A DNA stretch of 6,192 nucleotides from an uncultured Lachnospiraceae bacterium (lineage in GTDB: Bacteria > Bacillota > Clostridia > Lachnospirales > Lachnospiraceae), in contig CACZNZ010000045.1 in NCBI GenBank assembly GCA_902782625.1, positions 1 through 6,192 of the forward strand. The letters run 5' to 3'. Both the position numbers and the translations under genes were made by a program. The notes below the pieces were generated by a model that saw only the letters and a program-made list of their open reading frames with translations, had not been told where the DNA came from and made no database searches. Shown here one piece after another: positions 1 through 6,192 of this stretch (within the stretch, counting starts at the first letter, position 1; each line of letters opens with the position of its first letter).

Positions 1-965
1 GCTTTCGTGAAATCTCTGGCTTTTTCCTCTGTAGCATGAGGGGCATGATCGGTAGCGATCATATCGATCGTGCCGTCAGCAAGCCCTTCAATTATTTTCG
101 TTCTGTCCCACTCAGTCCTCACAGGAGGATTCATTTTACACATGGTTCCGTAAGTCGGAAGCATCTCCTCTGTGAGTGAAAAATGATGCGGGGTCGCTTC
201 CGCAAACACATGGGCTCCTGCCTTTTTGGCATACCTTACAAGGTCTACAGACCGGCCGGATGAAATGTGCTGAATATCAACTTTTGCCCTGGTCTCAAGT
301 GCGAGCATTACATCTCTGGCGACCATTACATCCTCGGAGATGGCCGGAGCTCCTCCGATTCCCATATAATTGGAGATAACCCCTTTATTGATACCGTTTA
401 TTTCATTTAGTGAAGGATCCGCCTCATGTAAAGAAATGGGCTTGTCTACCCGCCGGGCCTCTTCCATCGCTCTTTTGATGAAAGCGGTATCTGTAAGAGG
501 AATGCCGTCATCGGAAAACCCACAGGCTCCATGAGAGACCATCTCATCAAAATCAACCAGTTTTTTCCCTTCGAATCCTTTGGAAACAGCTGAAACCTGG
601 TATACATGAATCGGAAGATCCCTTGCTCTGTTAACAATATCATCTAGAGTTTCAGGATTGTCAACAACCGGAGAAGTATTGGCCATGCATACAACAGTGG
701 TATATCCACCGGCTGCCGCTGCCCGGCTTCCTGTCACAAGATCCTCTTTATAGGTAAACCCGGGATCCCGGAAATGCACATGGACATCGACAAGACCCGG
801 TGCGACAATGCATCCTCTGGCATCGATCACTTCTGTATCCATCTCATGTACAGAATCAGGAGCAGGGCCAAACCCTTCAATCTTCCCGTCCTTTATCCAT
901 ACGTCTGTTATTTCATCTCTACCGCTGGCAGGGTCCATGACCCGGCCGTTTCTGATCCGTATCAT
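1..965 (-). CDS. pyrC: Dihydroorotase, class I (partial, C-terminus beyond window)
   Basis: Dihydroorotase reversibly cyclises N-carbamoyl-L-aspartate to dihydroorotate, the third step of UMP synthesis, in the cytoplasm. Reading the minus strand from the ATG at 965-963 gives 321 open codons running off the left edge; the family is usually about 420-430 residues, so roughly 100 are missing. Visible metal-site motifs are DVHVHFRDPG (His62, His64), GFSDDG (Asp152/153), LHEAD (His180), IQHIS (His233) and ATDHAPH (Asp306, the expected catalytic acid); KMNPPVR (277-283) is the usual substrate loop. The FSDDG motif is what class I bacterial PyrC enzymes carry where other dihydroorotases use a carboxylated lysine. 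The start is supported by a GGAGG 12 bases upstream and by a 4-base ATGA overlap with the preceding M29-like gene. The open end is a window effect, not a truncation. Allantoinase or hydantoinase are possible relatives, but the motifs and the operon argue for PyrC. Confidence 0.96.
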   Translation of the reverse strand, partial: MIRIRNGRVMDPASGRDEITDVWIKDGKIEGFGPAPDSVHEMDTEVIDARGCIVAPGLVDVHVHFRDPGFTYKEDLVTGSRAAAAGGYTTVVCMANTSPVVDNPETLDDIVNRARDLPIHVYQVSAVSKGFEGKKLVDFDEMVSHGACGFSDDGIPLTDTAFIKRAMEEARRVDKPISLHEADPSLNEINGINKGVISNYMGIGGAPAISEDVMVARDVMLALETRAKVDIQHISSGRSVDLVRYAKKAGAHVFAEATPHHFSLTEEMLPTYGTMCKMNPPVRTEWDRTKIIEGLADGTIDMIATDHAPHATEEKARDFTK

Positions 966-3061
966 GAGTCTATCGTACCTCCGTCTGTCATAAATGGTTT
1001 GTTAAGCTCAAAAGTTCCCTCCAGAGCAAATCTGCCCTCCAGGATTAATGGTGTTTCCACACGCTGTGCGTTGACACAGGTGATGCGGTCAAGTTCCTCG
1101 TATGGAATCGTAATATCAGTATGACAGTGGAAATATGCCTCCTTAGGGCTGCTTTCCCGAAGAATCGAAATCTCATTGTCTTTCGCAATCACCTCTCGCC
1201 CGTCCGGATTGTATACTCTCACATCTTCACTGTACGAATAACAGGTATCCCCCACGGCGATATGTGGGCCCATTTTCTCAGCAATCAGAATAGGAAGTTT
1301 CCCCATAATGTCGAATCGTCCCGCCATTACATACGCAGTCGTGTTCGTGCCAATCGCAAACTCACCCATCGGCAGATTCTTCTGACCATAGAAGATATTT
1401 TCTTCAATATAGCGCTTTCCTTCTTCCGGATCCTCATAGTTTCCACAGGAATACTCCGTGACACGACCGTCTTCAAAGGTCAGCCTTAAATCCTTAAACT
1501 TAAGCCCGTCCAGATAGACCTCCGTCACATGCAAAAGTCCGTTTGTTCCGGCAAGTTTCGGTGTTGTAAAAACCTCTCCCACAGGGATATTGACATCTGC
1601 CAGGCAATTCTCGAATTTTGTCTCTTTACTCAAATCATTTGCAGGAGTAAGAGCGATTGTCAGATTGGTCATGTTTTTGCCACGTCCCATCACTCTGACA
1701 TGCTCGGCCTGATCAAGAACATTGATCAGCTTTTGCTGTATTTTTTCGTAAAGATCATTATCAAGCGTATTTACTTTCAGGATTTCCTCGAATATCTCCG
1801 GAAATCTGCTCCCAATCGATGGGAGCGGGTAGGCCGCTATCGTAAAGCTCCGTTCATTCTGATCGATGAATTCATTAATCAGCTGATTGGACAACATCTG
1901 AAATTCTGTCCGTAGGTTCTGCTGACGCTCGCTTAATCTGTAGGCCTCTGTCTTGGTGACAGGAATAAACGGTTCTTCTCCAAAGACTTCAAGACAAGCC
2001 GGCCCTGCAAAACCTGCAGCCTCTTCTGCGTATCGTTCAAAGGCTGTTCTCATGCAGGCAATCTTTCTGTCAGACATTTTCTTATCAAAGTAGATCGCCT
2101 CGTCAAACCGGTGATCATAATCATATTGCGGATTCACATTGGTTCCTGCATATCCGATGCGCAGATTCATTCGTTTATTGAGCGTATTCCATGCATATCG
2201 ATAGAGAACGGGTTTTAATCCCATTTTTTCAAACCGTACAATACATGCCCGGACCACTCTTTCGAATCCAATATTATACCGGATATTGACAGAGTTTTTC
2301 GTCGAAAGATCTACGGATTTCAATTCAAAACCACGTCGGTACCCTTCTGTAAAATTATCCGCAATCTGATCGATCTTCTCCTGCGGCATTGTGTTTAGAA
2401 AAGATGCCATACCGATTTCGTTCTCGGATATGTACTCCCCATAAGAAAACAGATACCGAAGATCATTAAGATCACTATCCATTACAATGGATGTCGCAAA
2501 ATCAAGTGACGGATCCACCATTTCGCGGATTCTCCATTCCACCCATTCCGAGGCATTATCGTATAGAAAACTGTAAATGTGTTCTTTGACCTGACGGTAT
2601 TTCACCTCTTCATCTTCAAAGAGAAAATGTATCTCTAAAAAGAGTTCGAGAAGCAACGTCACCCGTTTTAAGTTCTGTTCAAATGCTGCGATTCTGACCG
2701 ATCGCAGTTCACAATATAAAAAGCTCAGAATACGGCCGAATTCCTCACCAATCGTCCTGACCGCAAAGGCAGGATTTGCGTAAGATCTTTCGTAATTCTG
2801 AGGCTGAATATCCTGATAAAACCACTCATTTTCTTTCATGAGTTCTTCCATCGGGGCCAGATATCTGTTATGCAGTGCAATCTCTTTGTAAAGATTGATA
2901 CACTGAGAGAGGAAAGAAGCTGTACGGACAAAATAATCCCTTATTACATCTTCCCTGATGATTTCTTCCGCTGCAGCGATCTCTCTGATTCTGGAAGAAG
3001 CCAGATGGAATCTCTCTGTCATTTCCTGATTGGTTTCCTTGAATCTATCTCTGTAATCCAT
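962..3061 (-). CDS. M29-like aminopeptidase with large N-terminal extension
   Basis: The 699-residue cytoplasmic protein has no signal peptide or membrane segment. Its C-terminal part, about residues 450-690, matches the catalytic region of M29 (aminopeptidase T/AmpS) metallopeptidases. The expected metal ligands appear in order: Glu496 in GEVFTTP, Glu567 in MGEFAIGT, His600 in GPHIAVG, and His647 with Asp649 in CHTD; Tyr608 is a candidate for the family's catalytic tyrosine. M29 enzymes are usually about 370-415 residues with the first Glu near 250, so this protein carries some 245 extra residues. The N-terminal region is mostly helical-looking and rich in charged and aromatic residues (for example NPAFAVRTIGEEFG at 96-109); I do not recognise a named domain there, though I recall long clostridial M29-type proteins of similar size. 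Release of N-terminal amino acids from peptides is likely but inferred. The start at 3061 has only a weak AAGGGA 12 bases upstream; Met14 is an alternative. The gene lies 23 bases after the small membrane protein and overlaps pyrC by 4 bases. Confidence 0.85.
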   Translation of the reverse strand: MDYRDRFKETNQEMTERFHLASSRIREIAAAEEIIREDVIRDYFVRTASFLSQCINLYKEIALHNRYLAPMEELMKENEWFYQDIQPQNYERSYANPAFAVRTIGEEFGRILSFLYCELRSVRIAAFEQNLKRVTLLLELFLEIHFLFEDEEVKYRQVKEHIYSFLYDNASEWVEWRIREMVDPSLDFATSIVMDSDLNDLRYLFSYGEYISENEIGMASFLNTMPQEKIDQIADNFTEGYRRGFELKSVDLSTKNSVNIRYNIGFERVVRACIVRFEKMGLKPVLYRYAWNTLNKRMNLRIGYAGTNVNPQYDYDHRFDEAIYFDKKMSDRKIACMRTAFERYAEEAAGFAGPACLEVFGEEPFIPVTKTEAYRLSERQQNLRTEFQMLSNQLINEFIDQNERSFTIAAYPLPSIGSRFPEIFEEILKVNTLDNDLYEKIQQKLINVLDQAEHVRVMGRGKNMTNLTIALTPANDLSKETKFENCLADVNIPVGEVFTTPKLAGTNGLLHVTEVYLDGLKFKDLRLTFEDGRVTEYSCGNYEDPEEGKRYIEENIFYGQKNLPMGEFAIGTNTTAYVMAGRFDIMGKLPILIAEKMGPHIAVGDTCYSYSEDVRVYNPDGREVIAKDNEISILRESSPKEAYFHCHTDITIPYEELDRITCVNAQRVETPLILEGRFALEGTFELNKPFMTDGGTIDS
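978..982 (-). promoter_or_regulatory. Ribosome binding site of pyrC
   Basis: GGAGG on the minus strand, 12 bases before the pyrC ATG and inside the last codons of the M29-like gene (encoding its Asp-Gly-Gly-Thr tail). The spacing is on the long side, but no other candidate lies closer. It supports the ATG at 965 and, with the ATGA overlap, suggests coupled translation. Confidence 0.7.
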
Positions 3062-3073
3062 CCTGATACTATG

Positions 3074-3079
3074 TCCCTT
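3074..3079 (-). promoter_or_regulatory. Weak ribosome binding site of the M29-like gene
   Basis: AAGGGA on the minus strand lies in the 23-base gap before the M29-like gene, 12 bases from its ATG. It is the weakest site in the operon apart from the one before the VanZ-like gene, so the exact start at 3061 is less certain than the others. Confidence 0.4.
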
Positions 3080-3084
3080 CTTTT

Positions 3085-3390
3085 CTATATCATCATAATT
3101 GCAATACCTAATACAATCACAATAACATTCAAACTGATACCGGATATCTTGTATTTCTGAACCGTCTTGATGTCATCGTAGCTGAAAAGGCCCCACAGGG
3201 TCCCGAAGACCGAAAGCAGGACAAACAGACATCCTGCCAGTCCGCCGTAGATTGACAGTTCTCCCCCCGACAGAATCGAGAAAACAAAAAGGATCAAAAA
3301 TCCGACCAGAGAAAATATTCCGATCCCCAGTGTGATCAGTGCATTTTTTGAAACTCTTTTTTCGGAAAATGATATTCCTCCTGTGTTCAT
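3085..3390 (-). CDS. Small three-helix membrane protein, function unknown
   Basis: A 101-residue protein with a short polar N-terminus (SEKRVSKNA) and three predicted membrane segments at about residues 17-40, 47-69 and 82-101. The second loop (SYDDIKTVQKYK, 70-81) is polar with a basic end. The chain stops inside the third hydrophobic segment with no hydrophilic tail. No catalytic motif is visible and I cannot assign a function. It may belong to a clostridial family of small uncharacterised membrane proteins (DUF6142 is my recollection, not checked). That the gene is real is supported by its start directly after the VanZ-like stop (TAAATG) and by an AGGGAAAGGA purine stretch ending 10 bases before the ATG. 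It is probably made together with the VanZ-like protein; a physical partnership is possible but only inferred. Confidence 0.8.
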   Translation of the reverse strand: MNTGGISFSEKRVSKNALITLGIGIFSLVGFLILFVFSILSGGELSIYGGLAGCLFVLLSVFGTLWGLFSYDDIKTVQKYKISGISLNVIVIVLGIAIMMI

Positions 3391-3870
3391 TTATGTCTCT
3401 TCCTTTCCCTTCTTCTTTTTTATCCGCCAATAGATACGAAGTCCTATCTGATAGAGCAGCCAGCCGATGATTCCTCCGACCGTATTTAAAAACAGGTCAT
3501 CGACATCAAAGACACCCACCCTGGAAAATAGCTGTATGGTTTCAATCAACAGACTAAACAGTAAGGAATACAATGCCATCGTGAATAGTCCCGGCGTCTT
3601 TTTTGTCCACAGGGGAATCAGAAATCCCAGAGGAACAAAAACGATCAGATTTCCGAACAGATTCAGAAGCACTGCACCAACGGATACCTGGTCCCTGTAG
3701 ATAATAAACCTTCGTATTTCTTCAAATAATACCAGGTTATATCGGTAGGAATGGTATCCGTGTACGCGTCCCAGACGGTCGGCAAAAAAGAGGAAGTAAA
3801 CAATAAAACAGATGTAGAGCACTGTCAATAGAAAGCTTACGATTCCAATCTTTTTCCTGCTTTCATTCAT
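3391..3870 (-). CDS. VanZ-like family membrane protein
   Basis: A 159-residue integral membrane protein with four predicted helices at about residues 8-30, 64-88, 94-115 and 128-148, and a strongly basic C-terminal tail (RIKKKKGK). The VanZ-like signature is clear: NLFGNLIVFVPLG (70-82), then the conserved IETIQLF (109-115), then DVDDLFLNTVGG (122-133) leading into the last helix. The family's biochemical role is unsettled. The founding member VanZ raises teicoplanin resistance in enterococci, but most homologues are chromosomal genes of unknown role in the cell envelope, and nothing here indicates antibiotic resistance. The start overlaps the pyrE stop as ATGA; the only upstream purine run is a poor GGGG-type site about 14 bases away, so translation probably depends on coupling to pyrE. 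The stop abuts the small membrane protein gene. Confidence 0.92.
   Translation of the reverse strand: MNESRKKIGIVSFLLTVLYICFIVYFLFFADRLGRVHGYHSYRYNLVLFEEIRRFIIYRDQVSVGAVLLNLFGNLIVFVPLGFLIPLWTKKTPGLFTMALYSLLFSLLIETIQLFSRVGVFDVDDLFLNTVGGIIGWLLYQIGLRIYWRIKKKKGKEET
3401..3410 (-). promoter_or_regulatory. Ribosome binding site of the small membrane protein gene
   Basis: AGGGAAAGGA on the minus strand lies within the last codons of the VanZ-like gene (its Lys/Gly/Glu-rich tail) and ends 10 bases before the ATG at 3390. It decides the start, since the ATG directly follows the upstream TAA. Confidence 0.6.
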
Positions 3871-4550
3871 TGATCAGATACTACCCCATATTTCTCATAA
3901 TATGCATCGATTTCTTTTTTACGCTGATCATCGATAATGATCTGTCCCTTATAAGGCCGATTATAAAGATGTTCCACCACCTCGGCCATCGTGACGATCG
4001 CTGTAGTTTTTATCCCGTACTTTTCGCTGATTTCATCAAGGGCACTCTTTTCTCCCTGACCTCTTTCCATACGGTCTACGGAAACAACCAGTCCCAGTAC
4101 ATCGACATCTGCCTGGGCTTTAATGATCGGAAGTGTTTCCTGAATGGAAGTGCCTGCAGTTGTAACATCCTCGATGATTACGACTTTGTCGCCATCTTCA
4201 ATCGGGCTTCCGAGAAGAATCCCTTTATCTCCGTGGTCTTTGATCTCCTTGCGATTGCTGCAGTACCGGATTTCCTCTCCATATTGTGTGGAGATGGCGA
4301 TCGTAGCGGCCACACTCAGAGGGATACCTTTATAAGCAGGTCCAAAGAGTACATCAAAATCAAGTCCGAACTGATCTTTTATTGCTCTGGCATAATATCT
4401 TCCAAGTCTTTCAAGCTGTGCACCGGTACGGTAGAATCCCGTATTTACAAAAAACGGGGTATTTCTGCCACTTTTCGTGACGAAATCTCCGAATTTCAGC
4501 ACGTTGCAGTCTATCATAAATTCTATAAATTCTTTCTTATATGTTTCCAT
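3867..4550 (-). CDS. pyrE: Orotate phosphoribosyltransferase
   Basis: The enzyme transfers the ribose-5-phosphate of PRPP onto orotate to give OMP and pyrophosphate, the fifth step of UMP synthesis, as a cytoplasmic dimer. The 227-residue protein is of normal to slightly long length. It shows TKSGRNTPFF (25-34) near the N-terminus, the GPAYKGIPL loop (70-78), the mobile catalytic loop NRKEIKDHG (99-107, with Arg100, Lys101, Lys104 and His106), and the PRPP-binding signature VVIIEDVTTAGTS (123-135) with the acidic pair Glu127-Asp128. The start has a GGAGG only 5 bases upstream, which overlaps the pyrD stop codon; pyrD ends 9 bases before this gene. Its own stop overlaps the VanZ-like start by 4 bases. 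The charged C-terminal tail after about residue 205 is longer than in short PyrE forms. Assignment is firm from motifs and from its place next to pyrD. Confidence 0.97.
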   Translation of the reverse strand: METYKKEFIEFMIDCNVLKFGDFVTKSGRNTPFFVNTGFYRTGAQLERLGRYYARAIKDQFGLDFDVLFGPAYKGIPLSVAATIAISTQYGEEIRYCSNRKEIKDHGDKGILLGSPIEDGDKVVIIEDVTTAGTSIQETLPIIKAQADVDVLGLVVSVDRMERGQGEKSALDEISEKYGIKTTAIVTMAEVVEHLYNRPYKGQIIIDDQRKKEIDAYYEKYGVVSDQ

Positions 4551-4555
4551 AGATT

Positions 4556-4560
4556 CCTCC
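4556..4560 (-). promoter_or_regulatory. Ribosome binding site of pyrE, overlapping pyrD stop
   Basis: TAGGAGG on the minus strand combines the pyrD stop codon (TAG) with a GGAGG site 5 bases before the pyrE ATG. The arrangement suits termination-reinitiation coupling of pyrD and pyrE. Confidence 0.8.
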
Positions 4561-5459
4561 TACATACAGCCAATAATCTCATGGATGTCATCGATACGGT
4601 ATTGTTTCATGTAATCTTCTATTCCCTGCAGCACTTTCAGACTCGCCGCAGGATCGTGGAAATTCGCTGTTCCTACAGACACCATTGTCGCGCCTGCCAT
4701 CATCATTTCCACAGCATCTTCTCCGTTCATAATGCCGCCCATCCCGATGATCGGGAGATCACAGGCTTTGTGTACCTGATAAACCATTCGGACCGCCACA
4801 GGATGAATCGCAGGTCCGGAAAGTCCTCCTGTCTTATTGGCCAGGGCAAACTGTCTTCTGTGAATATCAATCTTCATACCGGTAATGGTATTGATCAGGG
4901 AAAGGGCATCTGCCCCTCCTGCCTCTGCTGCTTTGGCCATCTCACAGATATCGGTCACATTGGGACTTAATTTCATGACAACAGGTTGTCTTGCTTTCTT
5001 TTTGATCTCCTCTGTAATCTGGCAGAGTGCCTTCGGATCCTGCCCGAAAGCGATGCCGCCCTCTTTTACATTGGGACAGGACACATTGATCTCGAGGAGG
5101 GAAACCGGTTCATTCGCCAGTCTTTCCACGACTTCTACGTAATCTTCCACGGTTCTTCCACAGACATTGACGATAATCCTTGCTCCGGCCTGCGCCAGAT
5201 GAGGAATATCTCTTTTACAAAAGAGGTCTATTCCGGGATTCTGCAGACCGACGGCATTAAGCATTCCTGCATAAGTCTCGGCCAGACGGGGTGTGTCATT
5301 GCCTTCCCACGGCACATTGGCCACCCCTTTGGTGGTCACTGCTCCAAGACGTGAAAGCTCTACAAAGTTCTCATACTCTGCCCCGGATCCAAATGTACCG
5401 GATGCTGTTGTGACAGGGTTGGGAAAAGATACTCCGGCGATATTGACTTTCATATTCAT
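4560..5459 (-). CDS. pyrD: Dihydroorotate dehydrogenase B (NAD+), catalytic subunit
   Basis: This FMN-binding TIM-barrel subunit oxidises dihydroorotate to orotate in the cytoplasm. The 299-residue length fits class 1. The catalytic base is Cys128 in INVSCPNV, and a cysteine at this place marks class 1 enzymes (class 2 uses serine). Other visible sites are ASGTFG (19-24), TTKG with Lys44, LNAVGLQNPG (67-76), MKLSPN (162-167, Lys163), LINT (188-191) and the FMN-phosphate loops GGLSGPAI (211-218) and GMGGI (239-243). Pairing with pyrK, whose stop overlaps this start as ATGA, identifies the NAD-dependent 1B type, in which two PyrD and two PyrK form a heterotetramer; 1A enzymes use fumarate and lack PyrK. 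The start Met1 is chosen over Met3 because AAAGGAGG lies 10 bases before Met1. Confidence 0.97.
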   Translation of the reverse strand: MNMKVNIAGVSFPNPVTTASGTFGSGAEYENFVELSRLGAVTTKGVANVPWEGNDTPRLAETYAGMLNAVGLQNPGIDLFCKRDIPHLAQAGARIIVNVCGRTVEDYVEVVERLANEPVSLLEINVSCPNVKEGGIAFGQDPKALCQITEEIKKKARQPVVMKLSPNVTDICEMAKAAEAGGADALSLINTITGMKIDIHRRQFALANKTGGLSGPAIHPVAVRMVYQVHKACDLPIIGMGGIMNGEDAVEMMMAGATMVSVGTANFHDPAASLKVLQGIEDYMKQYRIDDIHEIIGCM

Positions 5460-6192
5460 AGGAAGAGCACCTCCTTTGCATCAAAAACCGGACCATCTTT
5501 ACAAATCCTTGCATTGCCTACATTCGTATGATGATTCTTATCTTTGGTTTTACAGATACATCCAAGACACGCACCGATTCCACAGGCCATCCTCTCCTCA
5601 AGTGAAATCTGAGCATACATCCCCTTTTCATTTGCAAATGCAGCTATAGCTTTCAGCATCGGCATTGGTCCGCAGGAATAGATACTCTTTCCGGACACTC
5701 CGTGTTCCGTCATCGCATCGATGACGGTTCCCCTGGTCCCCAGACTGCCATCCTCTGTTGCAACGAACGTATCACAAACCTCCTGGAATTCCTTTAGCAG
5801 GAAAGTTTCATCTCTATATCCGAGCACCACTTTTTTTACGCCCGCAAGACTCTTTGCCAAAGCAAGCATCGGCGGAATTCCTATACCTCCGCCAATCAGA
5901 ATGGCTTCTTCCTCATTAGGAGTAAACCCATTGCCCAAAGGACCCATGACTTCTATCATCTGTCCGCTCTTATACCCGGAGATTTCCCTGGTCCCCTTCC
6001 CTGCAATACGATAGACCATGCGAATCAGCCCCTGCTCTTTTTCTGTATCACAGATGCTGATCGGTCTTGGTAATAATCTCGAACCATCTTTACAGTAAAG
6101 GCATACGAACTGTCCGGGAACAGCTTCAGCTGCTGCTTCTGGAAAATGTATCGTCAGATCAAAGATTTCTGTTCCGATTTTTTCATGATGGA
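5456..6192 (-). CDS. pyrK: Dihydroorotate dehydrogenase B electron-transfer subunit (partial, N-terminus beyond window)
   Basis: PyrK carries FAD and a [2Fe-2S] cluster and passes electrons from the PyrD FMN to NAD+. The frame stays open to the right edge, giving 244 visible residues; the family is about 250-260, so only some 10-20 N-terminal residues are missing. The first in-frame ATG, at 6019, is an internal methionine: the 57 residues before it are clearly PyrK, with PGQFVCLYC followed by the flavin-binding LLPRPISICD. Further on are the NAD-binding glycine motif LIGGGIGIPPML, the SCGPMPML motif, and the C-terminal cluster ligands in MACGIGACLGCICK plus RICKDGPVF. The four cysteines (visible-residue numbers 203, 208, 211 and 230) follow the C-x4-C-x2-C-xn-C pattern of PyrK. 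The stop overlaps the pyrD start as ATGA, fitting subunits made together. The open 5' end is a window effect. Confidence 0.96.
   Translation of the reverse strand, partial: HHEKIGTEIFDLTIHFPEAAAEAVPGQFVCLYCKDGSRLLPRPISICDTEKEQGLIRMVYRIAGKGTREISGYKSGQMIEVMGPLGNGFTPNEEEAILIGGGIGIPPMLALAKSLAGVKKVVLGYRDETFLLKEFQEVCDTFVATEDGSLGTRGTVIDAMTEHGVSGKSIYSCGPMPMLKAIAAFANEKGMYAQISLEERMACGIGACLGCICKTKDKNHHTNVGNARICKDGPVFDAKEVLFL
5470..5477 (-). promoter_or_regulatory. Ribosome binding site of pyrD
   Basis: AAAGGAGG on the minus strand, 10 bases before the ATG at 5459, is the strongest site in the window and lies inside the end of pyrK. It favours Met1 over Met3, and may allow PyrD to be made in step with PyrK for the 1:1 complex. 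Confidence 0.8.

Noticed and set aside
446..643. A 65-codon minus-strand frame inside pyrC
   Set aside because: It is out of frame with pyrC, whose catalytic motifs run without interruption through this region.
1..965. pyrC as a truncated pseudogene
   Set aside because: The frame is intact with all visible metal and catalytic residues and is simply cut by the window edge.
1121..1915. Two plus-strand open frames of 122 and 128 codons opposite the M29-like gene
   Set aside because: They lie wholly antisense to a long gene with clear metal-site motifs and show no domain or ribosome site of note.
3173..3430. An 85-codon minus-strand frame overlapping the VanZ-like and small membrane genes
   Set aside because: It is in a different frame from both, would cover parts of each, and its product lacks the coherent membrane pattern seen in the chosen frames.
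3391..3870. Reading the VanZ-like gene as a glycopeptide resistance determinant
   Set aside because: There are no other van genes, and VanZ-like homologues are common chromosomal genes of unknown role; the family signature alone does not support resistance.
3870..4970. A 366-codon open frame on the plus strand opposite pyrE and part of pyrD
   Set aside because: It is antisense to two firmly identified enzymes, its translation is rich in Cys, His and Phe with no recognisable domain, and it has no supporting context. It is a by-product of the codon use of the real genes.
5456..6019. A 187-residue version of PyrK starting at the ATG at 6019
   Set aside because: The frame continues upstream with typical PyrK sequence, including the flavin-binding RPIS motif, so this ATG is internal and the gene runs off the window edge.

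Overview
The window is a stretch of one tightly packed operon read entirely on the minus strand. It carries part of the de novo pyrimidine (UMP) pathway. In transcription order, from high to low coordinates, the genes are pyrK (5' end cut by the window edge), pyrD (class 1B), pyrE, a VanZ-like membrane protein, a small three-helix membrane protein, a 699-residue protein with an M29-type aminopeptidase C-terminal half, and pyrC (3' end cut by the window edge). No tRNA, rRNA, mobile element, CRISPR array or long non-coding stretch was seen. The largest gap between genes is 23 bases.

The PyrK plus class 1B PyrD pair (an NAD-linked heterotetramer with a [2Fe-2S] cluster), strong AGGAGG-type ribosome binding sites, moderate base composition and ATGA stop/start overlaps point to a low-to-mid-GC Firmicute. 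An anaerobic Clostridia member, perhaps Lachnospiraceae, fits best. This placement is inference from gene types and style, not from a database match.

Layout by region: 1-965 is pyrC (dihydroorotase, first 321 residues). 962-3061 is the long M29-like protein, whose stop overlaps the pyrC start as ATGA. 3085-3390 is the small membrane protein. 3391-3870 is the VanZ-like protein, abutting the small gene with no gap. 3867-4550 is pyrE, overlapping the vanZ-like start as ATGA. 4560-5459 is pyrD, 9 bases before pyrE. 5456-6192 is pyrK, overlapping pyrD as ATGA.

The pathway genes cover three steps. PyrC makes dihydroorotate, PyrD with PyrK oxidises it to orotate and passes electrons to NAD+, and PyrE joins orotate to PRPP to give OMP. 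carAB, pyrB and pyrF are not in view and would be expected outside the window. The unusual point is the 2.9-kb block of two membrane-protein genes and an enlarged peptidase-like gene between pyrE and pyrC, in the same orientation and apparently translationally coupled to its neighbours. No promoter, attenuator or terminator could be recognised inside the window, so regulation probably lies upstream of pyrK or beyond the left edge.
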